From Agrobacterium tumefaciens (lineage in GTDB: Bacteria > Pseudomonadota > Alphaproteobacteria > Rhizobiales > Rhizobiaceae): a DNA stretch of 64,000 nucleotides. Of this stretch, positions 37,185-45,850 are shown piece after piece. The first letter of the stretch is position 1, and the number at the start of each line of letters is the position of its first letter. The stretch spans positions 264,371 to 328,370 of the forward strand of contig NZ_JXQV01000004.1 in the NCBI RefSeq assembly GCF_000834635.1, given 5' to 3'. The position numbers were made by a program, and so were the translations under genes. The notes beneath the pieces are model-generated. The model was not told the DNA's origin. It ran no database searches and was given only the letters and a program-made list of their open reading frames with translations.

Positions 37185-37335
37185 TGGTCTGCAACCGGCC
37201 ACATTTTTTCTGCCCGGTATAAGTGAAATTGTTCACTTCCTGTTCTTGTTTTGCGTTGGCGTCTGTGCAAGGTTGCAGAGACGGACAAATACTCGCTTTA
37301 TGCGAGTTTTCGAAAGTCCGCATATGGGGGCTTTC

Positions 37336-38868
37336 ATGGTTGCGCGCGTCAATACGGTGGCATTTCAGGGCATAGAGGGTGTGCCGGTCGAGGTTCAGGT
37401 CATGGTCGCGCCGGGCAAGGTCGGCATGCAGATCGTCGGCCTGCCGGATAAGGCCGTCGCAGAGAGCCGGGAGCGGGTGCAGGCCGCGCTTCATGCGTCC
37501 GGCTTGGCACTCCCCGCCAAAAAGGTCACCGTCAATCTGGCGCCCGCTGATCTGCCCAAGGAAGGCTCGCATTTCGATTTGCCCATTGCACTCGGCCTGA
37601 TGGCCGCGCTGGGTGCCATCCCGGCGGAAGCGCTCAATGCCTATGTCGTTTTGGGTGAGCTTAATCTGGATGGCACCATTGGTGCCGTATCCGGTGCGCT
37701 TCCCGCTGCCATCGGCGCCAATGCGCAGGGCAAGGGCCTCATCTGCCCGGCAGATAGCGGTGGAGAGGCCGCATGGGCTGGCGCTCAGTTCGATATTCTC
37801 GCACCCCGCAGCCTCATTGCCCTCGTCAATCATTTTCGCGGCAGCCAGATGCTCTCGCGCCCCGTTGCTGCCATCCGCGCCAATCCCGCCAACCTGCCGG
37901 ATCTTGCCGATATCAAGGGCCAGGAAAGCGCCAAGCGCGCTCTGGAGGTTGCCGCTGCCGGAGGCCATAATCTGCTGATGGTTGGTCCACCCGGTTCGGG
38001 CAAGTCCATGCTGGCCTCGCGCCTTCCGTCCATTCTGCCGCCGCTCTTGGCGTCGGAACTGCTGGAAGTTTCCATGGTCCACTCCATTGCCGGGCAATTG
38101 TCCGGCGGCAAGCTGTCGGATCGTCGCCCCTTCCGCACCCCGCACCATTCCGCCACCATGGCGGCGCTGGTGGGCGGTGGCATGCGGGCAAAGCCGGGGG
38201 AGGCATCTCTTGCCCATCACGGCGTGCTGTTTCTGGATGAGTTCCCGGAGTTTTCACCGCAGGCGCTGGATGCCCTGCGCCAGCCGCTGGAAACGGGTGA
38301 GTGCATCATTGCCCGCGCCAATCACCGCGTCAGCTATCCCGCAGAAATCCAGCTGGTTGCGGCCATGAACCCGTGCAAATGCGGCATGGCGGGCGAGCCC
38401 GGCTTTACCTGCGCCCGTGGCCCGCGTTGCGTTACGGATTATCAGCAGCGCATTTCTGGCCCCTTGATGGACCGCATCGATATCCGCATCGAGGTTCCCG
38501 CCGTTTCCGCTGCCGACCTCATTCGCCCCATGGCCGCAGAGGCCAGTGCCGATGTCGCAAGGCGCGTTGCCCGCGCGCGTGATCTGCAACAGGATCGCTT
38601 CGCCGCCGCAGGCTTTAACGGCATTCGCACCAATGCCCGCTGCTCCACAGCGCTGATCGAAAAATTCGCAGAACCGGACGCGCCCGGCCTGCAATTGCTG
38701 CGTGATGCCGCCGAGAAACTGAAATTCTCCGCCCGTGGCTATCACCGCATCCTGAAAGTTGCCCGCACGCTCGCTGATCTGGATGACAGGCCAACCGTCA
38801 CCCGCATTCATCTGGCCGAAGCCATCTCCTACCGCATCGCCGGGGAGCGGTTGACGGCGGCGGCGTGA
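37336..38868 (+). CDS. comM: YifB/ComM-family Mg-chelatase-like AAA+ ATPase
   Basis: 510 residues, typical length. An N-terminal Lon-protease-like domain (about 1-170, with MVARVNTVAFQGIEGVPVEVQV) is followed by the AAA+ core with Walker A MVGPPGSGKSMLASRLP, Walker B FLDEFPEFS and the C-terminal lid. In naturally competent bacteria ComM promotes branch migration in recombination. The ATG at 37336 has GGGGG about seven bases upstream; earlier in-frame ATGs at 37324 and 37300 lack one. Confidence 0.95.
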   Translation: MVARVNTVAFQGIEGVPVEVQVMVAPGKVGMQIVGLPDKAVAESRERVQAALHASGLALPAKKVTVNLAPADLPKEGSHFDLPIALGLMAALGAIPAEALNAYVVLGELNLDGTIGAVSGALPAAIGANAQGKGLICPADSGGEAAWAGAQFDILAPRSLIALVNHFRGSQMLSRPVAAIRANPANLPDLADIKGQESAKRALEVAAAGGHNLLMVGPPGSGKSMLASRLPSILPPLLASELLEVSMVHSIAGQLSGGKLSDRRPFRTPHHSATMAALVGGGMRAKPGEASLAHHGVLFLDEFPEFSPQALDALRQPLETGECIIARANHRVSYPAEIQLVAAMNPCKCGMAGEPGFTCARGPRCVTDYQQRISGPLMDRIDIRIEVPAVSAADLIRPMAAEASADVARRVARARDLQQDRFAAAGFNGIRTNARCSTALIEKFAEPDAPGLQLLRDAAEKLKFSARGYHRILKVARTLADLDDRPTVTRIHLAEAISYRIAGERLTAAA

Positions 38869-38898
38869 TGGAAGGCGCGCCGCGCATGCTACGGCTTA

Positions 38899-38976
38899 CC
38901 TCTCCCCTTGTGGGAGAGGACAGAAAATCACGATCTTAGCGTTAGCTAAATCGTATATTTTCTTGGGTAGAGGGGT
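38899..38976. repeat. Large imperfect palindromic intergenic repeat
   Basis: ACCTCTCCCC at the left end and GGGTAGAGGGGT at the right frame inner arms AAAATCACGAT and ATCGTATATTTT around TTAGC/TAGCTAA, giving a nested cruciform of about 78 bases. It begins with its own small hairpin (CCTCTCCC with GGGAGAGG). I recall similar elements dispersed in Agrobacterium and Rhizobium spacers; copy number cannot be judged here. Confidence 0.55.
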
Positions 38977-39104
38977 CGTGCCCCAACCGCAAGTGCTAAG
39001 ATATTTCCCAACTGAATCAATGACCTAATAAAAATCTCCGAAAATCCTCAAAAAATCGATCTGCACTTTCTCAATGACGGGCGAATCACCCGCACAATGG
39101 TCCC

Positions 39105-39258
39105 GTTCCGCCCTCGGATACACCGCAAGGCGTTGCGGCGAGGCGGAACCGGCGCTGGTGGTGATGAGGCTACGCAACCTTTCATCGCCGGGGTCTGGCA
39201 GCGATCTCCCCGGGGGCAACGGGTGAGGGGATAGCGCCGGTTTCGGACCGGCTGGCGC
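39105..39258. other. Dense nested hairpins of unknown nature
   Basis: GTTCCGCC (39105-39112) pairs with GGCGGAAC (39142-39149) around CCGCAA/TTGCGG; CCGGCGCT (39149-39156) pairs with AGCGCCGG (39233-39240) around GGTGATGA/TCATCGCC (one wobble). A competing hairpin, GCGCC-GGT with ACCGG-GGCGC, ends the block near 39258. Either strand could fold. An 81-codon minus-strand frame overlaps it but looks like chance. Confidence 0.45.
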
Positions 39259-39291
39259 AATCTCCTCCATGTTAGATCCGGCCTGATGCTT

Positions 39292-39801
39292 GTGCGTTGC
39301 GAATGCCTTACGGGTTCGTTTCGCGTCTGCGTCAGTCCGGCTCGTCAGCCACCGGGCGTACCGACAGCCCTTCGCCTATGGTCGAACGCGACCGGATGGC
39401 GGAACGGCGAAAGTCAGGCGGTACACAGGAACACGCTGCATCTGCCCCGCATCGTAAAGGATGCGGACGGATCGTGAGGGACAGCATCGGCCAACAGCCT
39501 GTGTTTCACCTTGCGAAAAACGGATCGCCCGGGTCCGCGCCTTGATCAATCGGCGCGGATGTCAGGCGAAGGCAGGTGTAGCCGAACTGGCAGGTGGCAT
39601 CCTCTATGGGTGCCGCCGCCCGGAATGGGGAAGGGTTGGACCTTGGTCATGTCCGACCGGTTTTCCGGCAAGGTTCGCCCTCGCCATCCGGGAACAGCCA
39701 GCCGTGGCAAGAGATCGTGGGCGGACATAAACCGCTGAACGGGGCGCTGAAAGGTGCCAATACTAAACTACCCTACGAGGCAACTTCCAGCGCCCCGTCC
39801 G
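39292..39801 (+). ncRNA. Candidate structured RNA, possibly 5' part of a group II intron
   Basis: Begins GTGCG, the group II intron 5' consensus. Helices I could verify: CCTTCGCCT (39369-39377) with AGGCGAAGG (39564-39572), ACACAGG (39423) with CCTGTGT (39498), CCGCATC (39447) with GATGCGG (39460), TCCGCGCC (39534) with GGCGCGGA (39552), ACCTT (39640) with AAGGT (39670) around CCGG-tttt-CCGG, and a closing element in which CGGAC (39722) pairs with GTCCG (39797) and GGGGCGCTG (39741) with CAGCGCCCC (39788). The last resembles a domain III. Length to this point, about 510 bases, suits domains I-III, but no reverse transcriptase frame and no domain V were found. If it is an intron, it is a remnant. 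Confidence 0.4.
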
Positions 39802-39966
39802 ACATACCCATGGCCTCAAATGGCGATGGTCACAATTGAGAAGCTCAAGCCACGGGCAAAACATGCCGCGTGAACGGCGAAGCTTGGCTGAAAACTCCCC
39901 GTGATTTTTGAAAGCTCGGATTCCATGAAAGGTTGCGGAGAGGCGTCACTGTATGTCCTGCGTAAC

Positions 39967-39992
39967 GCCCCACAGGCAACCGCCAGCGGGGC
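39967..39992 (-). terminator. Possible terminator of cysK
   Basis: GCCCC (39967-39971) pairs with GGGGC (39988-39992) with an inner GGC/GCC helix, about 20 bases past the cysK stop. The following minus-strand T run is poor. Confidence 0.35.
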
Positions 39993-40010
39993 ATCACGCC
40001 GTGAGCGGTC

Positions 40011-40979
40011 TTACAGGCCAAGGCCCTCAAACAATGCTGTCGACAGATAGCGTTCGGCAAAGGATGGAATGATGACCACGATGGTCTTGCCCGCATTTTC
40101 CTCGCGGGCCCCAACCTTGATGGCGGCAGCAAGCGAAGCGCCGGAGGAGATTCCGACAGGCACGCCTTCCAGGCGGGCGACGAGGCGGGCCGTCTCGAAG
40201 GCATCTTCGTTGCTGATCGTCACGATTTCATCATAGACTTTTGTGTCGAGAACCGCAGGCGCAAAACCGGCACCGATACCTTGGATCTTGTGCGGACCGG
40301 GCGTGCCGCCCGACAGAACCGGGCTGTCGGCGGGCTCGACGGCCACCACCTTCACCTCAGGCTTGCGCTGCTTCAAGACCTGACCTACGCCGGTAATCGT
40401 GCCGCCCGTGCCGATGCCGGAAATGAAGATGTCCACGCCACCATCGGTGTCGTTCCAGATTTCTTCTGCCGTTGTCTTGCGGTGAATATCGGGATTGGCG
40501 GGGTTTTCGAACTGCTGCGGAATGACCGCGTCGGGAATGGTCGCGGCCAGCTCATGGGCTCTCGCAATCGCGCCCTTCATGCCCTTTGGTCCCTCGGTCA
40601 GCACCAATTCGGCACCCAGCAGGGCCAGCATCTTGCGGCGCTCGATGGACATGGTTTCCGGCATGGTCAGGATCAGCTTGTACCCCTTGGCGGCTGCAGC
40701 AAAGGCCAGTGCGATGCCTGTATTGCCGGATGTAGGTTCCACCAGCGTTGTCTTGCCGGGCGTGATCTTGCCCTCGGCTTCCAGTGCCTCGATCATGGCA
40801 ACGCCGATACGGTCCTTGACGGAGGCAATCGGGTTGAAGAATTCAAGCTTGGCCAGAATGGTCGCCTTGACGCCCTTTTCCCGCGCCAGCTTGTCGAGCC
40901 GCACCAGCGGCGTATCGCCGACGGTTTCGGTAATCGAGGAATAGATCCGTCCGCGTCCGGGTTTTCTGGCTTCAGACAT
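40011..40979 (-). CDS. cysK: Cysteine synthase A
   Basis: 322 residues. Pyridoxal phosphate enzyme that makes cysteine from O-acetylserine and sulfide. [20 protein letters not shown] carries the PLP-binding Lys; [21 protein letters not shown] is the substrate loop; [16 protein letters not shown] binds the phosphate, and [12 protein letters not shown] completes the site. Length and N-terminus ([17 protein letters not shown]) are standard. It appears monocistronic. Confidence 0.97.
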   Translation of the reverse strand: MSEARKPGRGRIYSSITETVGDTPLVRLDKLAREKGVKATILAKLEFFNPIASVKDRIGVAMIEALEAEGKITPGKTTLVEPTSGNTGIALAFAAAAKGYKLILTMPETMSIERRKMLALLGAELVLTEGPKGMKGAIARAHELAATIPDAVIPQQFENPANPDIHRKTTAEEIWNDTDGGVDIFISGIGTGGTITGVGQVLKQRKPEVKVVAVEPADSPVLSGGTPGPHKIQGIGAGFAPAVLDTKVYDEIVTISNEDAFETARLVARLEGVPVGISSGASLAAAIKVGAREENAGKTIVVIIPSFAERYLSTALFEGLGL

Positions 40980-41122
40980 GGCATGCTCCCAAAGTGCAAA
41001 TGGTCAAGAATTTAGCACAGAATAGGGAAATTGATCTGGCGACGCTAGAGAACAGCAATGCTTATATTGGCTTGTATTCAGCATGCCATTCTACAATTTC
41101 TGGTGCTTATAGAATGATTGCC

Positions 41123-41740
41123 TCAAGTCGCACGGGTTGCAATCATGGCGGCAGTCGCAGCCAGAATGCCGGCTGCCGTGCGGTTCAGGATTTGAAGCGC
41201 GCTGGGACGCTTCAACAGCGTCCGGGCCTTGGAGGCCAGCAGAATATAGGGAATGAGCACCGCCATCAGCACAACAAACGTCACCGCCAGCAGGGTGACA
41301 TACTCCGTGCTGCCGATCATGCGGATATCGATCAGCGTCGGCACCAGCGCCACGTAAAACAGCATGGTCTTGGGGTTGCCAAGCGTGATCAACAGGCCAG
41401 ACAGGAAGGACATGCCGATGCTGGTGCTTTTCTTGGCTTGCAAATCCTGCGGTAGAAGCCCCGCCGTCCACAGCTTCCAAGCAATGTAAAGAAGGTAGGC
41501 GGCGCCCGCGATTTTCAGAACCATGAAGGCTGCCTGAAAGGTCTGCGCAACGAAGGCGAGGCCCAGAATGACGGCGGTCAGATAGACCATGTCACCCAGC
41601 ACCAGTCCCAGCCCCATGAAGAAGGTTTCGCGAAAACCGGAGCCCAGCGCCCGCGCCACAATCGCCGTCATGCCTGGCCCCGGTATGGCGGCGGCGATGA
41701 AGAGGGCGGTTGCATAGGCAAGGAGGGTGGCAATGCTCAC
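41123..41740 (-). CDS. LysE-family amino-acid exporter
   Basis: About 205 residues, six membrane helices. AAIPGPGMTAIVARALGSGFRETFFMGLGLVLGDMVYL and LSGLLITLGNPKTMLFYVALVPTLID are RhtB/LysE signatures. Probably exports amino acids or homoserine-type compounds. The GTG at 41740 is preferred because GAAGG lies eight bases upstream; the ATG two codons earlier (41746) is too close to it. Substrate unknown. Confidence 0.9.
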   Translation of the reverse strand: MSIATLLAYATALFIAAAIPGPGMTAIVARALGSGFRETFFMGLGLVLGDMVYLTAVILGLAFVAQTFQAAFMVLKIAGAAYLLYIAWKLWTAGLLPQDLQAKKSTSIGMSFLSGLLITLGNPKTMLFYVALVPTLIDIRMIGSTEYVTLLAVTFVVLMAVLIPYILLASKARTLLKRPSALQILNRTAAGILAATAAMIATRAT

Positions 41741-41814
41741 GAACATATCCTTCAGATGACAATGACCTGATATAGCACGAAGAATATTTGTGAAAAGCGT
41801 GAATCCGGAATGCA

Positions 41815-41839
41815 CAAAGCCCGCACAACGCGGGCTTTG
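41815..41839 (-). terminator. Terminator of the EF-hand gene
   Basis: CAAAGCCCGC (41815-41824) and GCGGGCTTTG (41830-41839) form a perfect 10-bp stem with loop ACAAC, 22 bases past the EF-hand gene stop. T-rich arms serve as the U tract on both strands. Confidence 0.75.
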
Positions 41840-41860
41840 CTTGTCGAATGCTTGGCGAGA

Positions 41861-42460
41861 TTACATGAACGGACGGTCCGGCATGTCGTCGATGCTGATG
41901 ACGCCATCTGTGTTCTTGTCGAGGCGGGCAAACATCTTTTCGCCGGCCGCTGTATATTCAGCCTTGCTGATCTGGCCGTTGCCATCGGTATCGACCATGG
42001 CGAACATCGCGTTCATCCGGCCACCGGGACGCTTGCCACCTTCGCGGCCCTCGTGCTTGCGGCCTTCATGGCCCTTGCCTTCGCGCTCTGCATGTTCAGA
42101 TCCAGCCTTCTTGCCTTCACTGCCTTCCATCTTCGCACGCTCCGGGCGTGGGTTGGCGGCACGGAACTCATCCATCCGGGCTTTGCGGAAGTCCCGCATT
42201 TCCTTCGGCGTCACTGTGCCATCCTTGTCGGCGTCGATCTGTGTGAACAACGCGTCCTGGCGTGCGGCAAACTCTTCCTTGGAAATCTTGCCATCCTTAT
42301 TCGTATCAGCCGTCTTCAGCAGATAGACATAGGCCAGTTCAGGACGCATGGGCGGGCCATCCTTGCCAGGGCCACGCGGTGCTGCCATGGACATCGGGGC
42401 TGTGGTGCTCAGGACCAGAGCCGCGCCAAGCGCCGTAAGAGCGAATTTTCTGATTGTCAT
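41861..42460 (-). CDS. Secreted four-EF-hand calcium-binding protein
   Basis: 199 residues with a signal peptide (MTIRKFALTALGAALVLSTT). Four EF-hand loops are visible: DTNKDGKISKEE (52-63), DADKDGTVTPKE (76-87), DTDGNGQISKAE (157-168) and DKNTDGVISIDD (181-192). The pairs are separated by a very charged linker (about 100-148) rich in Glu, Lys, Gly, Arg and His. Periplasmic calcium binding is likely; partner unknown. It has its own terminator. Confidence 0.92.
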   Translation of the reverse strand: MTIRKFALTALGAALVLSTTAPMSMAAPRGPGKDGPPMRPELAYVYLLKTADTNKDGKISKEEFAARQDALFTQIDADKDGTVTPKEMRDFRKARMDEFRAANPRPERAKMEGSEGKKAGSEHAEREGKGHEGRKHEGREGGKRPGGRMNAMFAMVDTDGNGQISKAEYTAAGEKMFARLDKNTDGVISIDDMPDRPFM

Positions 42461-42567
42461 GGTCTATACCTTTCAAATGCTGTCCCTGGTTGAAAGGTAG
42501 TCATCTCATGCCACTTTCGCTACTTAAACATCAGTAATGTGCATGACAAATCGGTAACCTCCTTATG

Positions 42568-43281
42568 TCACGTGCCGGGCAGCGCTTTCAGAAAGCCGGT
42601 CAGATCATCGGTCACGAAATCAATGTGGTCGTCGCTGGTCGCAGGAATTTCCCAGCGCTCCATGACAATGCCTTCGAGATTGCGCGGCACCAGAAGGACC
42701 GTCTTCATGCCAAGAGCCTTGGGTGCCGTAAGGTTGCGCGGCAGGTCCTCGAACATGGCAGCCTTGGTCGTGTCCAGCTTGGCAAGGGCGGCGAATTTCT
42801 CATAGGTCGCGCTGGCAGGCTTTGGCAGGTAATCGGCGGCGACAATGTCAAAAATATCCTCGAAATGGTCGAGAATACCGAGCGCCCCGGCAGCCGCCTG
42901 CGCATGCGGCACGCTGCCATTGGTCAGAATGAACTTGCGCCCCGGCAAGGCCTTGATGGCTTCGCTCAGCTCCGGGTTCGGCAGTAGCGCGGAATAATCG
43001 ATGGCATGGGCGCGTTCCAGAAAGGCATCGGGATCAATACCATAATGGATCATCAGGCCCTGAAGCGTGGTGCCATGCTCATGATAATACTGCTTTTGAA
43101 GCTTGCGCGCCTCGTCGGGCTCCAGCTGCAGAAGCTCGGCCACATAGGCCGTCATGTTTTTGTCGATCTGCGAAAACAGGTTTATCTCATGCGGATAAAG
43201 CGTGTTGTCGAGATCGAAGACCCACTCGGTCACATGGGAAAATTCGGCGGGGTTCGGTGCGTTCTTCGGTTTCGTGCTCAT
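42568..43281 (-). CDS. HAD-family pyrimidine 5'-nucleotidase (SDT1/Ssm1-like)
   Basis: 237 residues. WVFDLDNTLYP holds the DxDxT nucleophile motif (Asp23, Asp25), ILTNGSVPHA motif II, and the C-terminal half motif III/IV (FEDLPRNLTAPKALGMKTVLL). The family dephosphorylates pyrimidine nucleotides and related phosphates. The ATG at 43281 (MSTKPKNAP) is chosen over longer frames with an unrelated leader. Divergent from the DMT transporter, 103 bases apart. Confidence 0.88.
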   Translation of the reverse strand: MSTKPKNAPNPAEFSHVTEWVFDLDNTLYPHEINLFSQIDKNMTAYVAELLQLEPDEARKLQKQYYHEHGTTLQGLMIHYGIDPDAFLERAHAIDYSALLPNPELSEAIKALPGRKFILTNGSVPHAQAAAGALGILDHFEDIFDIVAADYLPKPASATYEKFAALAKLDTTKAAMFEDLPRNLTAPKALGMKTVLLVPRNLEGIVMERWEIPATSDDHIDFVTDDLTGFLKALPGT

Positions 43282-43384
43282 GGGCCTGTTATGCCCTGTC
43301 GCCAGCCCAAAGAAAATCGAAAAGGCGACACTTACGCCATTTTCCGGGCTTTGGGGCGTCAGTGCGGGCGTGATAACCAAAGGC

Positions 43385-44287
43385 ATGGAACTCTGGATAC
43401 CTATCACCATCGCCGCAGCCTTCATGCAGAACCTGCGCTCCGCATTGCAAAAGCAATTGCAGGGGTCGCTCGGCACCCGCGGCGCAAGCTTCGTTCGGTT
43501 CGGATACGGCTTTCCGATTGCCATTGCCTATGTGTTCTTTCTCCATATGGGAACGGGCGAGCTATTGCCGAGCTTCAGCGCAGGCTTTTTCCTGTGGGCT
43601 GTCGTCGGTGGATTGGCGCAAATCTATGCAACGATGCTGCTGGTCCATCTGTTTTCGCTAAGTAATTTCGCAGTCGGCACGGCCTATTCCAAAACGGAGC
43701 CGGTGCAGGCGGCGTTGTTCGGTTTTGTCATCTTAGGGGAAAAGCTCAATGCCGGTGCCATCGGCGCCATTTTGGTCGGCGTCCTTGGTGTGATGACGAT
43801 TTCCGTGGCGCGGATGCCATTATCCTGGCGAAACACTTTGACGGCGATGACCAGCCGCACGGCGTTGATCGGAATTGCATCAGGTAGCATGTTCGGCGTT
43901 TCAGCCGTGGCTTACCGCAGCGCATCGCTGTCTCTTGAAGGGGCCGGGCCGATCATGTCGGCGGCCGTGACGCTGGCATGCGTCACCATGTTTCAGACCG
44001 TATACATGCTGGTGTGGATGGCATGGAAAGACAGATCTGAGATCGTGCAGGTGCTGGTGACATGGCGCTCATCGGCGCTGGTTGGTATTGCCGGGGTGAT
44101 CGGCTCTGCCTGCTGGTTCACCGCCATGACGCTGCAACAGGTGGCCTATGTCCGCGCGCTTGGCCAGATCGAACTGGTCTTTACCTTCATGGCGTCCTGG
44201 TTCCTGTTTCGGGAACGGGTCAACGCCATGGAGCTTGCAGGATGCCTGCTGATCGTCAGCGGCATCCTGGGATTGCTGTTCTCTTAA
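43385..44287 (+). CDS. DMT-family (EamA-type) membrane transporter
   Basis: 300 residues, about ten hydrophobic helices. MELWIPITIAAAFMQNLRSALQKQLQG at the start, NFAVGTAYSKTEPVQAALFG between the repeats and ALGQIELVFTFMASWFLFRERVNAMELAGCLLIVSGI at the C-terminus fit drug/metabolite exporters. The ATG at 43385 begins the first helix. Substrate unknown. Its stop is one base from the convergent argB stop. Confidence 0.87.
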   Translation: MELWIPITIAAAFMQNLRSALQKQLQGSLGTRGASFVRFGYGFPIAIAYVFFLHMGTGELLPSFSAGFFLWAVVGGLAQIYATMLLVHLFSLSNFAVGTAYSKTEPVQAALFGFVILGEKLNAGAIGAILVGVLGVMTISVARMPLSWRNTLTAMTSRTALIGIASGSMFGVSAVAYRSASLSLEGAGPIMSAAVTLACVTMFQTVYMLVWMAWKDRSEIVQVLVTWRSSALVGIAGVIGSACWFTAMTLQQVAYVRALGQIELVFTFMASWFLFRERVNAMELAGCLLIVSGILGLLFS

Positions 44288-44288
44288 A

Positions 44289-45173
44289 TCAGGGAACGAT
44301 GAGGGTGCCCGCACCTTCGGTGAAGATTTCCAACAGAACCGAGTGCGCCGTCTTGCCGTTGAGAATGACAACGCCCTGAACGCCGGCCTTGATGGCTTCG
44401 ATGCAGGTCTCGACCTTGGGGATCATGCCACCGGAAATCGTGCCATCCTTGATGAGCGCCCGCGCCTGGGAAACAGTCAGTTCCTTGATCAATTCCTTGT
44501 TCTTGTCGAGAACGCCTTCGACGTCTGTCAGGAACAGCAGGCGGGTGGCATGCAGCGCACCGGCAATGGCGCCCGCAAAGGTATCGGCGTTGATGTTGTA
44601 GGTCGCGCCATCGCGGCCCGGAGCAACCGGCGCAATCACGGGGATCATTTCGGACTTGGCCAGAAGGTCGAGCAACGTGCGGTCGACTTCAACCACTTCA
44701 CCCACGAAGCCAAGATCGAGGACGCGCTCGATATTGCTGTCGGGATCGATGACGGTCTTCTTTGCCTTTTCGGCGAAGACCATGTTGCCATCCTTGCCGC
44801 ACAGGCCGATGGCCCATTCGCCGGTCTGGTTGATGAGGGCGACGATCTCCTTGTTGATCGAGCCTGCCAGAACCATTTCAACGATTTCGACGGTCTTGGC
44901 GTCGGTCACGCGCAAGCCGCCTTCGAACTTTGATTCGATGCCCATCTTGCTCAGCATCGCGCCGATCTGTGGGCCGCCGCCATGGACGACGATGGGGTTG
45001 ATGCCGGACTGCTTGAGAAGGGCGATATCCTCGGCAAAGGCCTTGCCCAGGCTCGAATCGCCCATGGCATGCCCGCCATATTTCACCACGATGGTCTTGT
45101 TTTCGTATTTCTGCATGAAGGGCAGGGCCTGCGCCAGAAGCCGGGCCTGCATTTCGCTTTCGGAAGACGCCAT
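44289..45173 (-). CDS. argB: Acetylglutamate kinase
   Basis: 294 residues. [14 protein letters not shown] (ATP-binding Lys and Gly-Gly), [17 protein letters not shown] (substrate loop), [31 protein letters not shown] and [18 protein letters not shown] are ArgB motifs. It phosphorylates N-acetylglutamate in arginine synthesis and is usually feedback-inhibited by arginine. Near engB-yidC-rnpA-rpmH, as commonly seen in Rhizobiales. Confidence 0.97.
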   Translation of the reverse strand: MASSESEMQARLLAQALPFMQKYENKTIVVKYGGHAMGDSSLGKAFAEDIALLKQSGINPIVVHGGGPQIGAMLSKMGIESKFEGGLRVTDAKTVEIVEMVLAGSINKEIVALINQTGEWAIGLCGKDGNMVFAEKAKKTVIDPDSNIERVLDLGFVGEVVEVDRTLLDLLAKSEMIPVIAPVAPGRDGATYNINADTFAGAIAGALHATRLLFLTDVEGVLDKNKELIKELTVSQARALIKDGTISGGMIPKVETCIEAIKAGVQGVVILNGKTAHSVLLEIFTEGAGTLIVP

Positions 45174-45414
45174 GGGAAAGATCCTCGTCGTTGATTGTCG
45201 CGCTTTTAGCCCAAGTTTTTGACAGATGAAACAACGCAGAGCCCATCGCCTGCAGAAAATTCAAACCCTGTCACGTCAAGGCAGGCCAATCCGATTGACA
45301 ACATCCACCAATCAGCACAGCTTAACGGGTGGAGGCCATGGGTGCGTCGGGTGGAGAGAGCCGATGCATTGCCATGATATCGATTTTGCATGACAGCGGG
45401 GAGTTGTTTGGCGA

Positions 45415-45780
45415 ATGACCTTGCCAGATCGGGAGAAACAAAGCGGTTTGAATGACGAGGTGCTGGCGGGCGAATATGTGCTCGGCGCATTGAGTGAGGC
45501 CGCGAATGCCGAACTTGCCAAACGCATCAAGACAGACCGCCAGTTTGCCGCGACTGTGCGCCGCTGGCAGGAGAATCTTTCCCAGACCCAGCAAAACGAC
45601 CAGCGCGCTTATTCGGCCTATGGCGCCATTGCCGGGCGCGATGGGGTAAGGCGAACACATGGGCGGCAGGACGGCCTATCTGGCATCCTCAGGCTGTTCG
45701 CAGGGCTCTGGGGCTCAGTCAGCTTTTGGCGGCTGGTGGCGGTGGCGTCACTTGTGTGGGTGTCTTTTTTGCTGGCCTGA
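45415..45780 (+). CDS. Short anti-sigma-factor-like (RskA/ChrR-type) protein, probably truncated
   Basis: 121 residues. The N-terminal LNDEVLAGEYVLGALSEAANAELAKRIKTDRQFAATVRRWQENL is the zinc-less anti-sigma (ASD) region of RskA-type proteins, and one membrane helix (FWRLVAVASLVWVSFLL) follows. The protein stops at the end of that helix, so the periplasmic C-terminal domain of full RskA proteins is missing. No sigma-factor gene is adjacent. Either a trimmed remnant or a minimal membrane-anchored form. GGGGAG lies upstream of the ATG at loose spacing. Confidence 0.6.
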   Translation: MTLPDREKQSGLNDEVLAGEYVLGALSEAANAELAKRIKTDRQFAATVRRWQENLSQTQQNDQRAYSAYGAIAGRDGVRRTHGRQDGLSGILRLFAGLWGSVSFWRLVAVASLVWVSFLLA

Positions 45781-45800
45781 GCGCAGTGCTATCGCGCAAA

Positions 45801-45829
45801 AAAAGAGGTGCGACTGGCGCACCTCTTTT
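45801..45829. terminator. Bidirectional terminator between the anti-sigma-like gene and engB
   Basis: AAAAGAGGTGCG (45801-45812) and CGCACCTCTTTT (45818-45829) form a perfect 12-bp stem with a five-base loop; A and T runs on both sides let it work on both strands. It lies 21 bases after the plus-strand stop and 22 bases after the engB stop. Confidence 0.88.
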
Positions 45830-45850
45830 GGATCTTAATGGCTCGGGCTC

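Larger units (their letters stand above)
38869..40010. other. About 1.1 kb between comM and cysK without a credible gene
   Basis: No convincing protein frame spans this stretch. It holds an intergenic palindromic repeat (38899-38976), a GC-rich set of nested hairpins (39105-39258), a longer block rich in RNA helices (39292-39801) and a possible cysK terminator. GC content and helix density exceed a typical spacer. The sub-parts are annotated separately. Confidence 0.7.

Noticed and set aside
36624..37202. N-terminal extension of the prfC frame by about 190 codons.
   Set aside because: The extension is antisense to dut, and RF3 proteins begin at the chosen MTETLAEAV start.
36901..37335. Upstream extension of the comM frame.
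   Set aside because: It lies out of frame inside dut and is not ComM-like; a good ribosome-binding site exists at 37336.
39025..39270. An 81-codon minus-strand frame in the hairpin-rich block.
   Set aside because: It overlaps dense complementary arms, has a Pro/Arg-rich biased composition, no good ribosome-binding site and no family I recognise. Treated as chance.
39292..39801. tmRNA or RNase P RNA as an explanation for the structured block.
   Set aside because: No alanine-starting tag frame or tRNA-like T-arm for tmRNA, and no conserved GAGGAAAGTCC-type core of RNase P RNA.
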